64,000 nucleotides of DNA from Persicaria tinctoria (Eukaryota; Streptophyta; Magnoliopsida; Caryophyllales; Polygonaceae), in assembly GCA_037127255.1 (NCBI GenBank), contig JBANSL010000004.1, positions 71,260,627 through 71,324,626 on the forward strand, read 5' to 3'. The notes under the pieces are model-generated. The model was not told where the DNA came from. It made no database searches and saw only the letters and a list, made by a program, of their open reading frames with translations. Shown here piece by piece: positions 45,307 through 56,226 of this stretch. The translations under genes and the position numbers were made by a program. The stretch's first letter is position 1. Each line of letters opens with the position of its first letter.

Positions 45307-48300
45307 CTACCTGGCAGCATCCTTTCGGATGAGGTCCAAAAGACCTAAATCGTTGTGAATATCGACACCCCAGGCAGAGTGGCAAAGGTGTGCAACCTTA
45401 TCAGCCACTCTATTGCCTAACCGGGGAACATGAAAGAAGGAAACTTCTTTCAAACTCGATAAAAGGAGTTTAATATCTGACATGATTAGCTCAATTTCCC
45501 AAGGACATTTAGAGTTTAGATTGAGGTGGTTTATAATTATACTAGAGTCACCTTCAATGTGGATTTTGTCGATATGGAGTCGAGTAGCGTGTTTGATTCC
45601 TAGTTTTAGAGCAAGAGCTTCCGCTTTTAAGGGACTTTGCTTACCAAGCTTTTGATAGCATATTTGTATTGGACGTCCTTTCCAGTCCCTGATTATGACT
45701 CCAGCTGTGCTATCATTGTTTGTGCTTGTGGATCCATCAAAATTGAGCTTGAGAGTTCCCCACGGGGGTTTCCGCCATGTAACTCTGTCATGCTTTTTTT
45801 CCTTTTTTGGGTGGTTGGGGCGTTGTGTGTGTAAGAGGAGATCGTCATCTAGACTACACTCCATTTGAGATGTTTTACTCCAATTTTCCTTGTGAGTTTT
45901 AATAATATGTAATAAAGTATCTCTAAGCGGGATAGGGACCTGCTTGAACACGAGTTGGTTTCGACTGTACCAAGTAAACCACCAAGTAAAGGCAAGTCCC
46001 ACTTTCGCCGCAGAAGCAAGATTGTTTCCAATAAACGACATAATAGGTCTAATATCTCGGGAATGAGTTATCATACTTGATATTGTTAAGTTTATGTGAG
46101 AAGGAAGACTAAATAAAGAACGCACGTAATGGCATTCTAACAAGAGGTGAACATCATCTTCGGTCCCGCAATTGCACAGGCTGCAGGTAGAAGGAACAGA
46201 TGTCCCACGACAGGCCAACCTAGAGGCAGTTGGAAGACCTCCTTGACAAACCTTCCAGAGGAAATTTTTGATCTTAGGTGGAATATCCAAATTCCATATC
46301 CATGCATTATTGTCTAAGTTGAGAGCGGATTGAGATGTGATGAGTTTGTATGCACTCGAAGTGGTAAACCAGCCCTCTCTATCCGGCCACCAATATAGCC
46401 TGTCCTCAAAGGAAGATACAGGAAGAGGAATGTCTAAGATATCTTTGACTATGTCAGCAGGTAGCCTACTGTTAAGTTTTTCCACCCACCATCTACCACC
46501 CATAATGTATTCACTAACGGTTTCCTCCATGTTCCCAATTTGGGGGCAACCTTCCCTAGACTGCAGAGATGAGGTTGTGATCCAATTATCCGTCCAGAAT
46601 TTGATAGATTTCCCATTTCCAACTGACCAGATAAGCCCCGATTTGAATTTATCGATGAGAGTTGTCAACTTAGCCCATTGCCAGGAAGAGTCACCTCGTT
46701 TCCTGTATTCAAGAATGTTAGTAGAGCGTAGATACTTGTGTTGAATTAGTTTAACCCATACATTGTCTGGTTCAGCCAGAATTTTCCATAGTAATTTCAT
46801 TTGAAGGGCTTCATTCATCTCTTTGGACTTCCTAAGCCCTAATCCCCCACACTTCTTTGGTCTGCAAATCCTATCCCAGCTAATAAGCGGACGATGTTGA
46901 ATATCTTTATTCCAGAAGAACGTCCTATTTATCTGGTCCAACTCTTTATGTATTGAGGCGGGTAAAAGAAAGTTTTGCATTGTGTACAATGGCTTGGCAG
47001 ATAAATTTGTATTGATTAGTATAGCTCGACCTTGTTGAGATAAAGCATCGGCACGCCATTTGCTTAGTTGTTCTTTAGATTTACAGATGAGGTCTTCGAA
47101 AGTATGTTTGTTCACTCTGCCGTTAATAATCGGGCAACCTAGATATTTCTCCAATGAATTCTCGTTAGTAATATTCAAGCAACTACTAAGCTCTAAAATC
47201 CTAGAGTTCGAAACGCCTTTTGTAGCTTGGAAACTTGATTTATGGTAATTGACTTTTTGTCCCGAGACTCTGCAGTATGAATCAATTATTGTCTTAATCC
47301 TTTGCCCAGCATCAACACAACCCCTTGTGAAAATGATGATGTCATCAGCGAAAGATAGGAAGGGAACCCGAGGGTCATTCCTGCCGAAGGAAAAACCAAT
47401 AGGACTATTATCCAAATTAGTTTCCGCCGAGAGTTTCCGAGCGAGGATTTCTGCACCCAGGATAAACAAGAAAGGGGATAAAGGATCTCCCTGGCGGAGA
47501 CCTCGGGAGGGAAGGAACATATCAGTAGGACCATTGTTTACTAGCACTGAGAAGGAAACGGTTGTTACGCATTCCATCACCCAAGCGATAAAAGTATGGT
47601 GAAAACCAAATTTTTCTAAGATCTTTTTTGTAAAATTCCAGTCAACTCTATCATATGCTTTCTCCATATCTAGTTTTATCGCCAGCCATCCCTCACGGCC
47701 CGAACGCGACCTAAACGAATGGAAGATTTCGTGAGCTATCAGAACATTATCTTGAATGGCCCTGTCAGAAACAAACGCACCCTGTAAAGGGTGGATTAGT
47801 TTACCGATGATTGTCTTAATTCTTTCTGTCAAAATCTTTGATATGATTTTATATAGTGTTGAACATAAGCTAATTGGACGGTAGTGGCTTGTGGTAGAAG
47901 GGTTGTCTCGCTTCGGTAGTAGTGAAATAAACGTGTGGTTTATTTGTTTAAGAATTTTTCCGGAGTGAAAGAAACCTTTAATAGCTCTAATAATCGATAC
48001 ACCAACAATGTCCCAATACTTTTTATAGAATTCGGCTGTTATCCCATCCGGACCCGGAGATTTATTTTTACCCAAACTAAACACTGCAGATTTGATTTCA
48101 TTGTTCGAAGGATGTCGAATGAGGAACTCATTTTCCTCAGTGGTGATGGAAGGATGGATTAGGTTAAGCATTTCATTGAGAAGTCTATCATCGATTGATT
48201 CCTTCTTGAATCTTTTTTCGAAATCATTTTTAATTACATTTCTAAAATTTTCCTCTCCTACTATTAATGTGCCTTCTGCATCAATTATATTGCGAATCTG

Positions 48301-49437
48301 TTTCCTATGCCTTCTACCAGAGGCAACACGATGAAAATATGAGGTGTTAGAGTCGGACAGCTTCAAATGCTTCGTTTTGGCTCTTTGATTCCAAAAAGTT
48401 TTCTGAAATAGGAGTAGTTTTTCCTTTTTTCTAATGAGGCATTTTTCCTTACTGTTGGTTCTCTGTATGTTATTTACTAATCATGTTGATTGTATTTTAA
48501 GCAATTCGTTCTCTACCTCTTTCAATTGACGAAAAATGTTTCCAAATGTGGACTTATTCCAATCCTTTGCTTTTTTCTTTAGAATTTTCTGTTTAAAGAT
48601 AAGTTGGAACATAGTAGAACCTGGGCAAGAAGCTCGCCAGGATTGTTTGAGGATGTTGCGAAAATCCTTCCGTTGAAGCTAGGTGTTTTCAAACTTGAAA
48701 GGAGGATCTTTGAAAGTAGTATTATTCTCAAGTGTTATAGATATGGGACAGTGATCTGATGTTGAAAATGCCCCATTATTGGTAATTAGGTTGGGGAATT
48801 TATGAAGGATTTGGGGATGGACGAGAACCCGATCCAACTTTTCACGAATGTTGTTCTCCTCCTCTTGATTCTTTCTCCACGTGAATGGGTTCCCGTAAGT
48901 AGGCAGATCCGAGAGTGAACATTCATTTTTGAAATTTAGGAGTCTAGTAAACCGGGAGGGACGAGAGTCAACTCCTCCTAGTTTGTCCGCACTGCATAAG
49001 ATTTCATTTAGATCTCCTAACACAATACATGGGAGAGTTGAGGCATTCACAATTGAAGTTAGTGTTTCCCAGAAAATGTCCTTCTCATTAGGGACAGGAG
49101 GGGCATACACAAATATTAGGAGAGTCTTAAAATTATAATTTACATTTTCATAACGTAAACCTATGATACGAGGAAGGTGAATTTCTACCGAAATAATTTC
49201 ATTCGACAATTGGTGGGTTTTCCATAAGATACCAAGCCCACCCGATCGCCCAGTAGCAGGCGACCAGATAGCCTCATCAAAACCAGCGTATTTCCACAAT
49301 TTGTCTTCGGGAATGAGTTCTGATTTAGTTTCCGCTAAAGCCATCATTTGGATATGCTCATTTTTGCACAGAGAATTAATTTCCGTCCAAAAGGTTGTTT
49401 TTCTTATACCTCTATAGTTCCAATAGCCGATCTTCAT
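45307..49437 (-). pseudogene. LINE ORF2: endonuclease, reverse transcriptase, RNase H
   Basis: One frame of 1376 codons from 49437 to 45307, broken only by TAG at 48681-48679 and TGA at 48483-48481. The APE-type endonuclease spans residues 1-250: NYRG near residue 7, AETKS, GDLNE and SDHCP. The RT has SPGPDG, the first Asp in AIKLDMEKAYDR, GLRQGDPLSPFLF and the FADD box (about residue 697). A zf-RVT-like Cys/His region (CSLCNCGTEDDVHLLLEC) is followed by a plant RNase H with NFDGS, KAEALAL, IEGDSS and RVADKVAH. It nicks target DNA and copies the LINE RNA in the nucleus. Its start overlaps the stop of the upstream ORF as ATGA. Both stops look like C-to-T-type transitions (TGG to TAG, CGA to TGA), which I infer from context. 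Confidence 0.92.
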
Positions 49438-50993
49438 TTAAACCAATCGGAGATATGAGGAAGAGATTTAAGGATCCTCATATCGAAAAGCATTTTTACT
49501 AATAATTTGTTATTGAAAGGTTTCACTGAAAACGTATTGAGACCACATTGTTTTTTATCCTGTAATGTTGAAAGAGCATTTTCACCAAAAATGAACACAA
49601 TTGTTTCACTTAATATTTCACGGAAAAAGATTGTTTCACTTATAATTGCAAAGGGTTTTTCTAATAAGTAATTAAGACTTTTTTGTTTTTTATCGGGACA
49701 TGTCCAAGCTGCAATTTTACCAGTAGACAACACCGATATTCTCAATTCTTTTTTTGTATGTTTATCAAGATCAAAATGCTTCCATTTAGATTTCGCTATG
49801 ATTAGGACCTTCTTAATCTGATTAATTTCTTTAGATGTCTCCTCTTTATTTGAGCTATCTCGCATTAAGTTGAGAAGTTGTATGTCAAAATTAAGCTGGT
49901 TAATGGAAAGACTAGCTTCGATGAGCATTTCAATACGGGCTATTCGAAAGGGTTGAAGCATACGTAGACCCTTGGAAAGGAGATGTGCATGGTTCAGGGC
50001 CATAGGTTTGGGCATGAGTTTATCACATCTGCACAACAGCCAGTTGAGTCCCATGAATGGGGGTTTTGACCATATTTGGGATTTTTGATAGAATACACAA
50101 GTGAAAAAATCCAAACACGTAAATTTCACAAATAATGAACTTATACTCCACCGTTCACTACACCAGTTGGTTGATATTTTTTCCCCCATAATACCATACA
50201 TCCTTCCCATTTTCCATTTGCAATTTACATACAGGGGTGGAAAGATTGACACCAACCCGCACACATAACGACAATTGCTCATGTGTGACCAATAGGGATT
50301 TAGTATATACAACCAGAAAAATATGTGTCGATGCGTAAGCAAGGGGTGAACCCAACTAGAGATGGTGAACAGATTAAAAGTCCAAGTGCAATCTATGTCT
50401 AAAGTATTGGACCGCCGCAAGCAGCAAACGGCAAGGGAAAGATATTCCGCATCGAAATTGCCTAAAACTTGAGGAGATGCAAAATAGATGAGATTCATGA
50501 TAATACAAAGGATATCAACCCCATATAATAAACTACATATATAGATATGCAAGATTTGCATTAAGTACAACATACAGCAGAATAAGTCTAAGCATAGCAT
50601 TGCCGATATACCATTAGCTAATAGATAATCATTTAGGGAGTTTACTAAACATAACCAAGCAAAAGATCCAGTCATGGAGTAGAATGTAGCGCAACACAGT
50701 ACTAAACAATAGCTAGAATCAAGAGAAATCTTGATGTGACCACCAAGACGCAGCCGAGACGGCGAGCTAAGGGAGATACCAAAGGCTGGGTGGAAATAAA
50801 CTGGTGGTGAGATCAACATTCCAAAAGTCATTGCTCGGCCAAACCAAAAGGAGCAATGAGGCCGCATACGCAAGCTGCATCTAACCATAGAGACGTTTCT
50901 TACCGCTTGCCTGCATGTCGGAGCAAGCGGTGTCGGTTTCTTCAAACTGTAACTTCCTTTTGCTGGAGGTTGATTTGGACATAGAGAAATCAC
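49434..50993 (-). CDS. Long extra ORF between LINE ORF1 and ORF2
   Basis: 519 codons without a stop, on the LINE's sense strand, ending TGA where the ORF2 ATG begins (shared ATGA, 49437-49434). It overlaps the last 113 bp of ORF1 in another frame. The first 300 residues are rich in Cys, Trp and hydrophobics (for example LFCCMLYLMQILHIYICSLL). The last 200 are ordinary and Lys-rich, with IEMLIEASLSINQLNFDIQL and NKEETSKEINQIKKVLIIA. No domain recognised. Typical plant L1s have a short spacer here. It may be translated by reinitiation or be an accident of composition. Confidence 0.4.
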   Translation of the reverse strand: MISLCPNQPPAKGSYSLKKPTPLAPTCRQAVRNVSMVRCSLRMRPHCSFWFGRAMTFGMLISPPVYFHPAFGISLSSPSRLRLGGHIKISLDSSYCLVLCCATFYSMTGSFAWLCLVNSLNDYLLANGISAMLCLDLFCCMLYLMQILHIYICSLLYGVDILCIIMNLIYFASPQVLGNFDAEYLSLAVCCLRRSNTLDIDCTWTFNLFTISSWVHPLLTHRHIFFWLYILNPYWSHMSNCRYVCGLVSIFPPLYVNCKWKMGRMYGIMGEKISTNWCSERWSISSLFVKFTCLDFFTCVFYQKSQIWSKPPFMGLNWLLCRCDKLMPKPMALNHAHLLSKGLRMLQPFRIARIEMLIEASLSINQLNFDIQLLNLMRDSSNKEETSKEINQIKKVLIIAKSKWKHFDLDKHTKKELRISVLSTGKIAAWTCPDKKQKSLNYLLEKPFAIISETIFFREILSETIVFIFGENALSTLQDKKQCGLNTFSVKPFNNKLLVKMLFDMRILKSLPHISDWFK

Positions 50994-52538
50994 CCTGAGC
51001 GGAGGATTGGTCAGCCAAACCCGAAGAGCTGGCCAGTGCTGCTACCACTGGTGAAACCCTCATAACCTGGCTCTGATTAGCCACATCCGAAAGGCGAACT
51101 TCTGTAGAGGTAGAGAACTCCATAAGCATCCTGTCTAGAGCATCAGCAGTGAAATCTGCAGGGAGCGCATCGCACTCGTGGATTGAGGTTGGATCCTCCT
51201 CGTAGTCAACCATGTCTAAGTCATACGTCTCGTTGAGAATAGAGTCGGATAACGCTGGTTCATAGGCAGGGGAGACAAAGGCCTCAGCAGCCGACGCAGA
51301 GGCTCCCTGAACATCAGGAGCAGCTGGTGTTGTGACTTCCGTGAGAGCTGGGACGCCAATAGGCATGCCGACAGTGGGACTGGTGGATGGAACTTGAACA
51401 GCGGGCGCAATGAAAGGGTTGTGGACTAGGACATCGACCAAGGCCACAAAGCCATCAGCCGCAACGACAGGAGAAGTACCAGGCGGCATCGATATATTGA
51501 TGTGTTCAGGTTCAGCCGGTGAGGACTCATCTACACAGTTAGATGAGTTTGAGTTGGAGGAGTCAGAATTTTCATCAACATTAGCCCAAACGTGGCCAGG
51601 AGAGCAGACTTCGAGTGCCCGAACATGGGCGGAGGAGGTTTTCTTTTAGAGGCAACCCTGGACCACTCTCCAGCCCCAACATCGTCTTCCTCATCACCAG
51701 GGGCCTGCTCAGCAGCATTCGGAACATCAGTAATAGGCTGCACATTTGCGAGCCTTGTGGGGCAGTCGGCAAAATCGTGATCGGGAAGCCCACAAGCACC
51801 ACACCCATCAGATATGTCTTCAAACCAAAGAGGATAGGAGACAAGTTCCTCCGCTTCATTAAGTACTCGAATCTGAAACTCACAGATTTTGGTGATATCC
51901 ACCGAAGCACAAATACGAGGGTAGCGAAACCTCGCCCCGTTCTTTCCAAACGCAGCCACTTTGATCACCTCCCCAATCCTGTTGCCCTCTATCAGATCAG
52001 TGAGGACTTTGTCGCTGATATACTTGATCGGGAGGCCCGGAATACGGATCCAGACATCCAGCTTGGTGAGCGATTCAGTGAGAGGATCGAAATCGATCCT
52101 CCATGGTCTGATTACCATCATTTGCTTCTTCACATGGAATGGTCTCCCCAACCAGACTTTCTCGCAGTCATCCGCTAAATCGAAGTGGATTTCCATCCAA
52201 TTGTTCTTCATAGGGATGATTTGGAAGCCCCCTCCAAGAAATTTCCAATCAAACGAGATCTTCTTCCGGATTGTAGTGATGGAGACTGGTTCACCGATTA
52301 TAGTGGCGAAGACAGAGGTTTTGCTAAGGTTCAAAATGTTATCTTGAACCCCATCTAGCACGCCTTTAAGCTTTTCCAGATTGAGGGATTGCCTCTTATG
52401 CTTGCCTTTTTTTCCTGCAGTTGGCTGAGCACTACACCCACCCGCAGGAGGGGTAGTACCAGAGTTTTTGGCCTCGTTAAGAGGGTTTGGGCCCTTTCGG
52501 GATGTGGGTGGGGAGAAGACGGAGTCCTCTAGCCCCAT
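50881..52538 (-). pseudogene. LINE ORF1: DUF4283 and CCHC zinc knuckle protein, one frameshift
   Basis: The start at 52538 (MGLEDSVFSPPTSRKG) is chosen because upstream codons read as meaningless 5' UTR. A basic stretch (GKKGKHKRQSLNLEK) is followed by DUF4283 (from FDWKFLGGGFQIIPMKNNWM to KLDVWIRIPGLPIKY) and a zinc knuckle, CGACGLPDHDFADC. The frame ends at 51531. A different frame carries on with VWANVDENSDSSNSNSSN and then 51489-50881, an Ala/Ser-rich tail ending GKKRLYG. A single indel near 51610-51640 would explain it. ORF1 proteins bind LINE RNA into particles. Confidence 0.8.
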
Positions 52539-53231
52539 TGGTTGTTTACCTGATCGGCGAGCAGACAGCTGAGTTTCTTCCAGGTAGCACCGAGCGTAGA
52601 GCAGAACACAGACACCAGGAGAGCAGAGAGAGATGGATGAACCGTGGAGAAGAGAGGGAGGGAGAAGAAAAGTGGGAAGAGAGAAAACACACCACCCACA
52701 CACCCAATTTATAAAGGCCCCAAGAAGCTCAGCTTGGGAGAGATTACTGTACCATTCACTGGTTTCTAAATCAGATTTGGCCAAAAACCAAAAACCACAA
52801 GACAGGCCAACAGTAACCCTAGAGATAGCCGGCGGGAGAGAGATTTGCCAAGGGGGTGGCTTGGTAGGGGTTCTAGGGAATGGATTCAGCATAGCTAATA
52901 GGTTCCCAAACACACCAAACCGGATGAGCAACAGGGAAATTCGACAATACCAAAGGGGATTTAATCCATATGAACAGGGAAAAGATCCAGTAGATTCTTC
53001 AATGAACGACACGTTTGCAATAGCACCCGCCGGCCAATGATTAAAGAAGAAGGGGGGCAGGTAAGCACACCGCCGAGAGGGAAGGGCTGTGTGGAAGCCG
53101 CCATAGCAGCACGGCGGAAAGACGGAGATTTGCTCTTGATTTGGGGCTGTACCAAGACAGGATTTTTTTGGAGCGCGTGGGGCGCGTAGTTCCTTCATTC
53201 CGGCTCGTCTTACATTATGCTCTCCTCATAC

Positions 53232-53287
53232 AGTTACCTATTGAGATTGACATTATTGTTTTTTATATTTGAGGCTGATTTTATATG
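53232..53287. other. Short strip of older element between LINE and copia array
   Basis: 56 bp that separate the two insertions. The last five bases, ATATG, are the left TSD of the copia array. Confidence 0.6.
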
Positions 53288-53452
53288 TGTTGGGACACTT
53301 GTGAATCCCACATCGGAAGTGGGATGATTCTGAACCCAACATATAAATGGATGGGCTACTCCACCTAACGCCAATTGATTTTGCGATGGTGCCCCAGTCC
53401 GGCTTATATGTTGGGCTTTCTGGTCGGGCCCAATAAGACTTTCCCCCTAACA
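53288..53452 (+). repeat. LTR A, copy 1
   Basis: TGTTGGGACACTTGTGAATC to CCCCCTAACA. A PBS for initiator Met tRNA, TGGTATCAGAGC, follows at 53456-53467. Confidence 0.9.
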
Positions 53453-53489
53453 AGCTGGTATCAGAGCTTGGTTTTGATTTCTGTCGAGA

Positions 53490-55165
53490 ATGATGTCTGG
53501 ATCTGTGGTGAAGATTGACAAGTTTACTGGAAGAAACTCTTTCAGTCTGTGCCAGATAAAGATGCGAGCTTTGCTGAAGCAACAAGGTTTATGGGCACTG
53601 TTAACCGCCGACAAGAAGGGGGCAGATACAACCACCGCTGAGTACGACCTTCTAGAGGAAAAGGCTCATTCGATGATTATGTTGTGTCTCGCAGACGATG
53701 TCATAATAGAGGTTGCTGATCAGGAAACTGCTGGCGGCTTGTGGCTGAAGTTGGAAAGTTTGTACATGACAAAGTCTCTGACGAACAAGTTGCTTCTGAA
53801 ACAACGGTTGTTTGGGCTGCATATGCAGGAAGGTACACAACTCAGAGATCATCTTGATCAACTTAACACGCTATTACTTGAATTGCGTAATATTGATGTT
53901 AAGGTGGAGGACGAAGATGCTGCCCTAATTCTACTGGTATCCCTACCCCCCATATACGAGAACTTCGTTCAGCCGTTCGTCGTTGGGAAGGATACCTTCA
54001 CGCTGGAAGAGGTTAGATCTTCGCTTCACAGCAGAGAGTTTCGTCTGAAGGCAACCGCGTCGGTTACAGACAATCGGGCTTCCGGGCTTATGGCCAACGG
54101 AGGCAATTCTGATGGTAAAGGGGCAAGAAGCAAGGTCACAAATCAGGTCCTAAACCAGACGACGTTTGTAACTACTGTAAGGAGAAAGGTCATTGGAAGA
54201 ATGAATGTCCTAAGAAGACGCAACAATAGCAGAAATCTGGATCTGCAACAGTAGTTCATGGTAGAAATACTTCTGAGGAAGATATTGTTCTACTAGCAGG
54301 TAATCGCACAGATCATGATGTGTGGTTTCTTGACTCAGGTGTGTCATGTCACGTATGTCCTAGAAGAGAGTTTTTTACAACATATAGATGTGTAGATAAG
54401 GGAAATGTTTCTATGGGAAACGATGTCAACTGCAAGGTTGTTGGGATTGGCTCAGTCAGGCTTCGGACAAACGAAGGGAAGTTTCGCACATTGGAGGAAG
54501 TCAAACATGTGCCATCTATGACAAAGAATCTGATATCCCTAACTGTGTTAGACGCCAGGGGTTTCAGATACACAGGTTATGGTGGAAAGTTGCGCGTGTT
54601 TAAGGGCTCTAATGTGGTTTTGCAAGGAGTTAAGCAGGGAAAGGGGACTTTGTACACCCTACAAGGTTCGGCAGTCACGGGTGCTGTAGATGCTGTTTCA
54701 GTCAACGCTAGGGAGACTGTTGCTGAGGAAGTGGAGTTGAACTTCACTCCAACAGAGACTCAGGCACCTGAGTTGGTCACTGACCAATCATCAGATACAG
54801 GTACTACTGAGTCAGATACTGGTGAGACAAAGAATATACCACTAGACACAGGAATAGGTGGAGCTGTACATCGGAGTATTGCTCTAGATCAACCAAGAAG
54901 GGTTGACATCAGGGGGCCTGCGAGATACAGGTCTAATGATCTGGTGGGATATGCTTTGCATGTGGCCGAGGAGGGGGAGGATGGTGTTCCATCCAACTAC
55001 AAGGCTGCTGTTTCTAGAGGTGAGTCAGTACACTGGCAATCTGAGAAGAGAATCAGAGTGAAGAAGGTGGGAATATCTGATAATCATGTTGATATGTTCA
55101 CCAAGCCAGTTTCGGAAGGCAAGTTCCAACAGTTTTTGGACTTGTTTAATATCACCAACTGTTGA
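53490..55165 (+). pseudogene. Copia gag-protease with deleted integrase and RT, unit 1
   Basis: The copia-type gag starts MMSGSVVKIDKFTGRNSF and has LWLKLESLYMTKSLTNK and LRDHLDQLNTLLLEL. A frameshift near 54110-54140 moves its zinc knuckle (CNYCKEKGHWKNEC) to another frame, which then meets a TAG at 54228-54230. The protease keeps its active site, WFLDSGVSCHVCP (54320). After about residue 125 of the protease ORF the sequence jumps to the region before RT (ALHVAEEGEDGVPSNYKAAV) and straight to the last RNase H residues (VKKVGISDNHVDMFTKPV). The deletion removed integrase and nearly all RT, so the element cannot move alone. Confidence 0.82.
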
Positions 55166-55380
55166 GCTGCCCTACGGGGCAATCTGAGTCCTCCTGTGAG
55201 GACAAATCTAAGGCAGAGAAATGTCTGGCAATTGTCATGGTGCATCTGTTTATGAGAGGAGATTCTGGTACATCCGGCAATGAAGCGCATCTGGTACATC
55301 TGGCATGACATAGCATTTGGTGCGTCTGGTGCTGCAATGCGATTGGTACATCTAAGAGGATTCACGTCAAGGTGGAGATT

Positions 55381-55865
55381 TGTTAATATGCCTTGCATTG
55401 GGCTTATTATTTGTTTTCGGTTTAGGCCCATTGTCTGACTAGGGTTTAATGAGAAACTATATATACTCATAAACCTACCAAATTGTAACCAAGTTTCTTG
55501 TTTGCCTCCATAATAAAGATCTCTATTTATCTTCCCGTGGACGTAAGTAACACACCGTTGCCGAACCACGTTAAATCTCTGTATCTTTCTTTCTCTGTTA
55601 TCGTTGTCGTTATAACAATTTGTTAATATGCCTTGAATTGGGCTTATTATTTGTTTTGGGTTTAGCCGTTTAGGCCCATTGTTTCACTAGGGTTTCATGA
55701 GGCACTACATATACTCATAAACCTACCAAATTGTAACCAAGTTTCTTGTTTGCCTCCATAATAAAGATCTCTATCTCTCTGCCCGTGGACGTAGGTAACA
55801 CACTACTGCCGAACCACGTTAAATCTCCGTGTCTTTCTTCGTCTGTTATCGTTGTCGTTATAACA
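55381..55865 (+). repeat. LTR X doublet, unit 1
   Basis: Two direct copies (55381-55617 and 55621-55865), each TGTTAATATGCCTTG to TTATAACA and separated by ATT. The polypurine tract AAGGTGGAGATT precedes the first. TGGTATCAGAGCC (55869) follows the second after a 3-bp spacer, so X is a true LTR with PBS and PPT context. Confidence 0.88.
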
Positions 55866-56023
55866 AATTGGTATCAGAGCCGGGTTCAGCGGGTTGGCCG
55901 GTTGCACCAAGATTGAGATGGACTCCAAATCTGAATCGATGACGGATTAGTCAAACCCGTTGCGTGGAGGTCTCAATTCCAACCAGACTAGACTTGTGAT
56001 GGATTCACAAGTAAGGGGGGGAT

Positions 56024-56189
56024 TGGTTGGGACACTTGTGAATCCCACATTGGAAGTGGGATGATTCTGAACCCAACATATAAGTGGATGGGCTACTCCA
56101 CCTAACGCCAATTGGTTTTGGGATGGTGCCCCAGTCCGGCTTATATGTTGGGCTTTCTGGTCGGGCCCAATAAGACTTTCCCCCTAACA
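56024..56189 (+). repeat. LTR A, copy 2 (shared)
   Basis: Begins TGGTTGGGACAC, one base longer than copy 1, after a G-rich polypurine tract. Ends CCCCCTAACA, followed by a PBS at 56193. Confidence 0.85.
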
Positions 56190-56226
56190 AACTGGTATCA
56201 GAGCTTGGTTTTTATTTCTATCGAGA

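Larger units (their letters stand above)
45253..53211 (-). mobile_element. Full-length L1-type LINE, nearly intact
   Basis: Minus-strand element of 7.96 kb: about 670 bp 5' UTR (53211-52539), ORF1, a long extra ORF, ORF2, a very short 3' UTR and a 25-nt poly-A (T run 45253-45277). The TSD is 20 bp: ACATTATGCTCTCCTCGTAC at 45233-45252 and the same with one G to A change at 53212-53231. Full length and the near-identical TSD indicate a recent insertion. ORF2 has two nonsense codons and ORF1 one frameshift. Confidence 0.93.

Noticed and set aside
47249..47602. Plus-strand ORFs inside the LINE (also 46337-46744, 51615-52347)
   Set aside because: Antisense shadows of ORF1 and ORF2 coding sequence.
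52539..53198. N-terminal extension of LINE ORF1 to 53198
   Set aside because: The 220 upstream codons read as non-protein-like and correspond to the 5' UTR; the conserved part starts after 52538.
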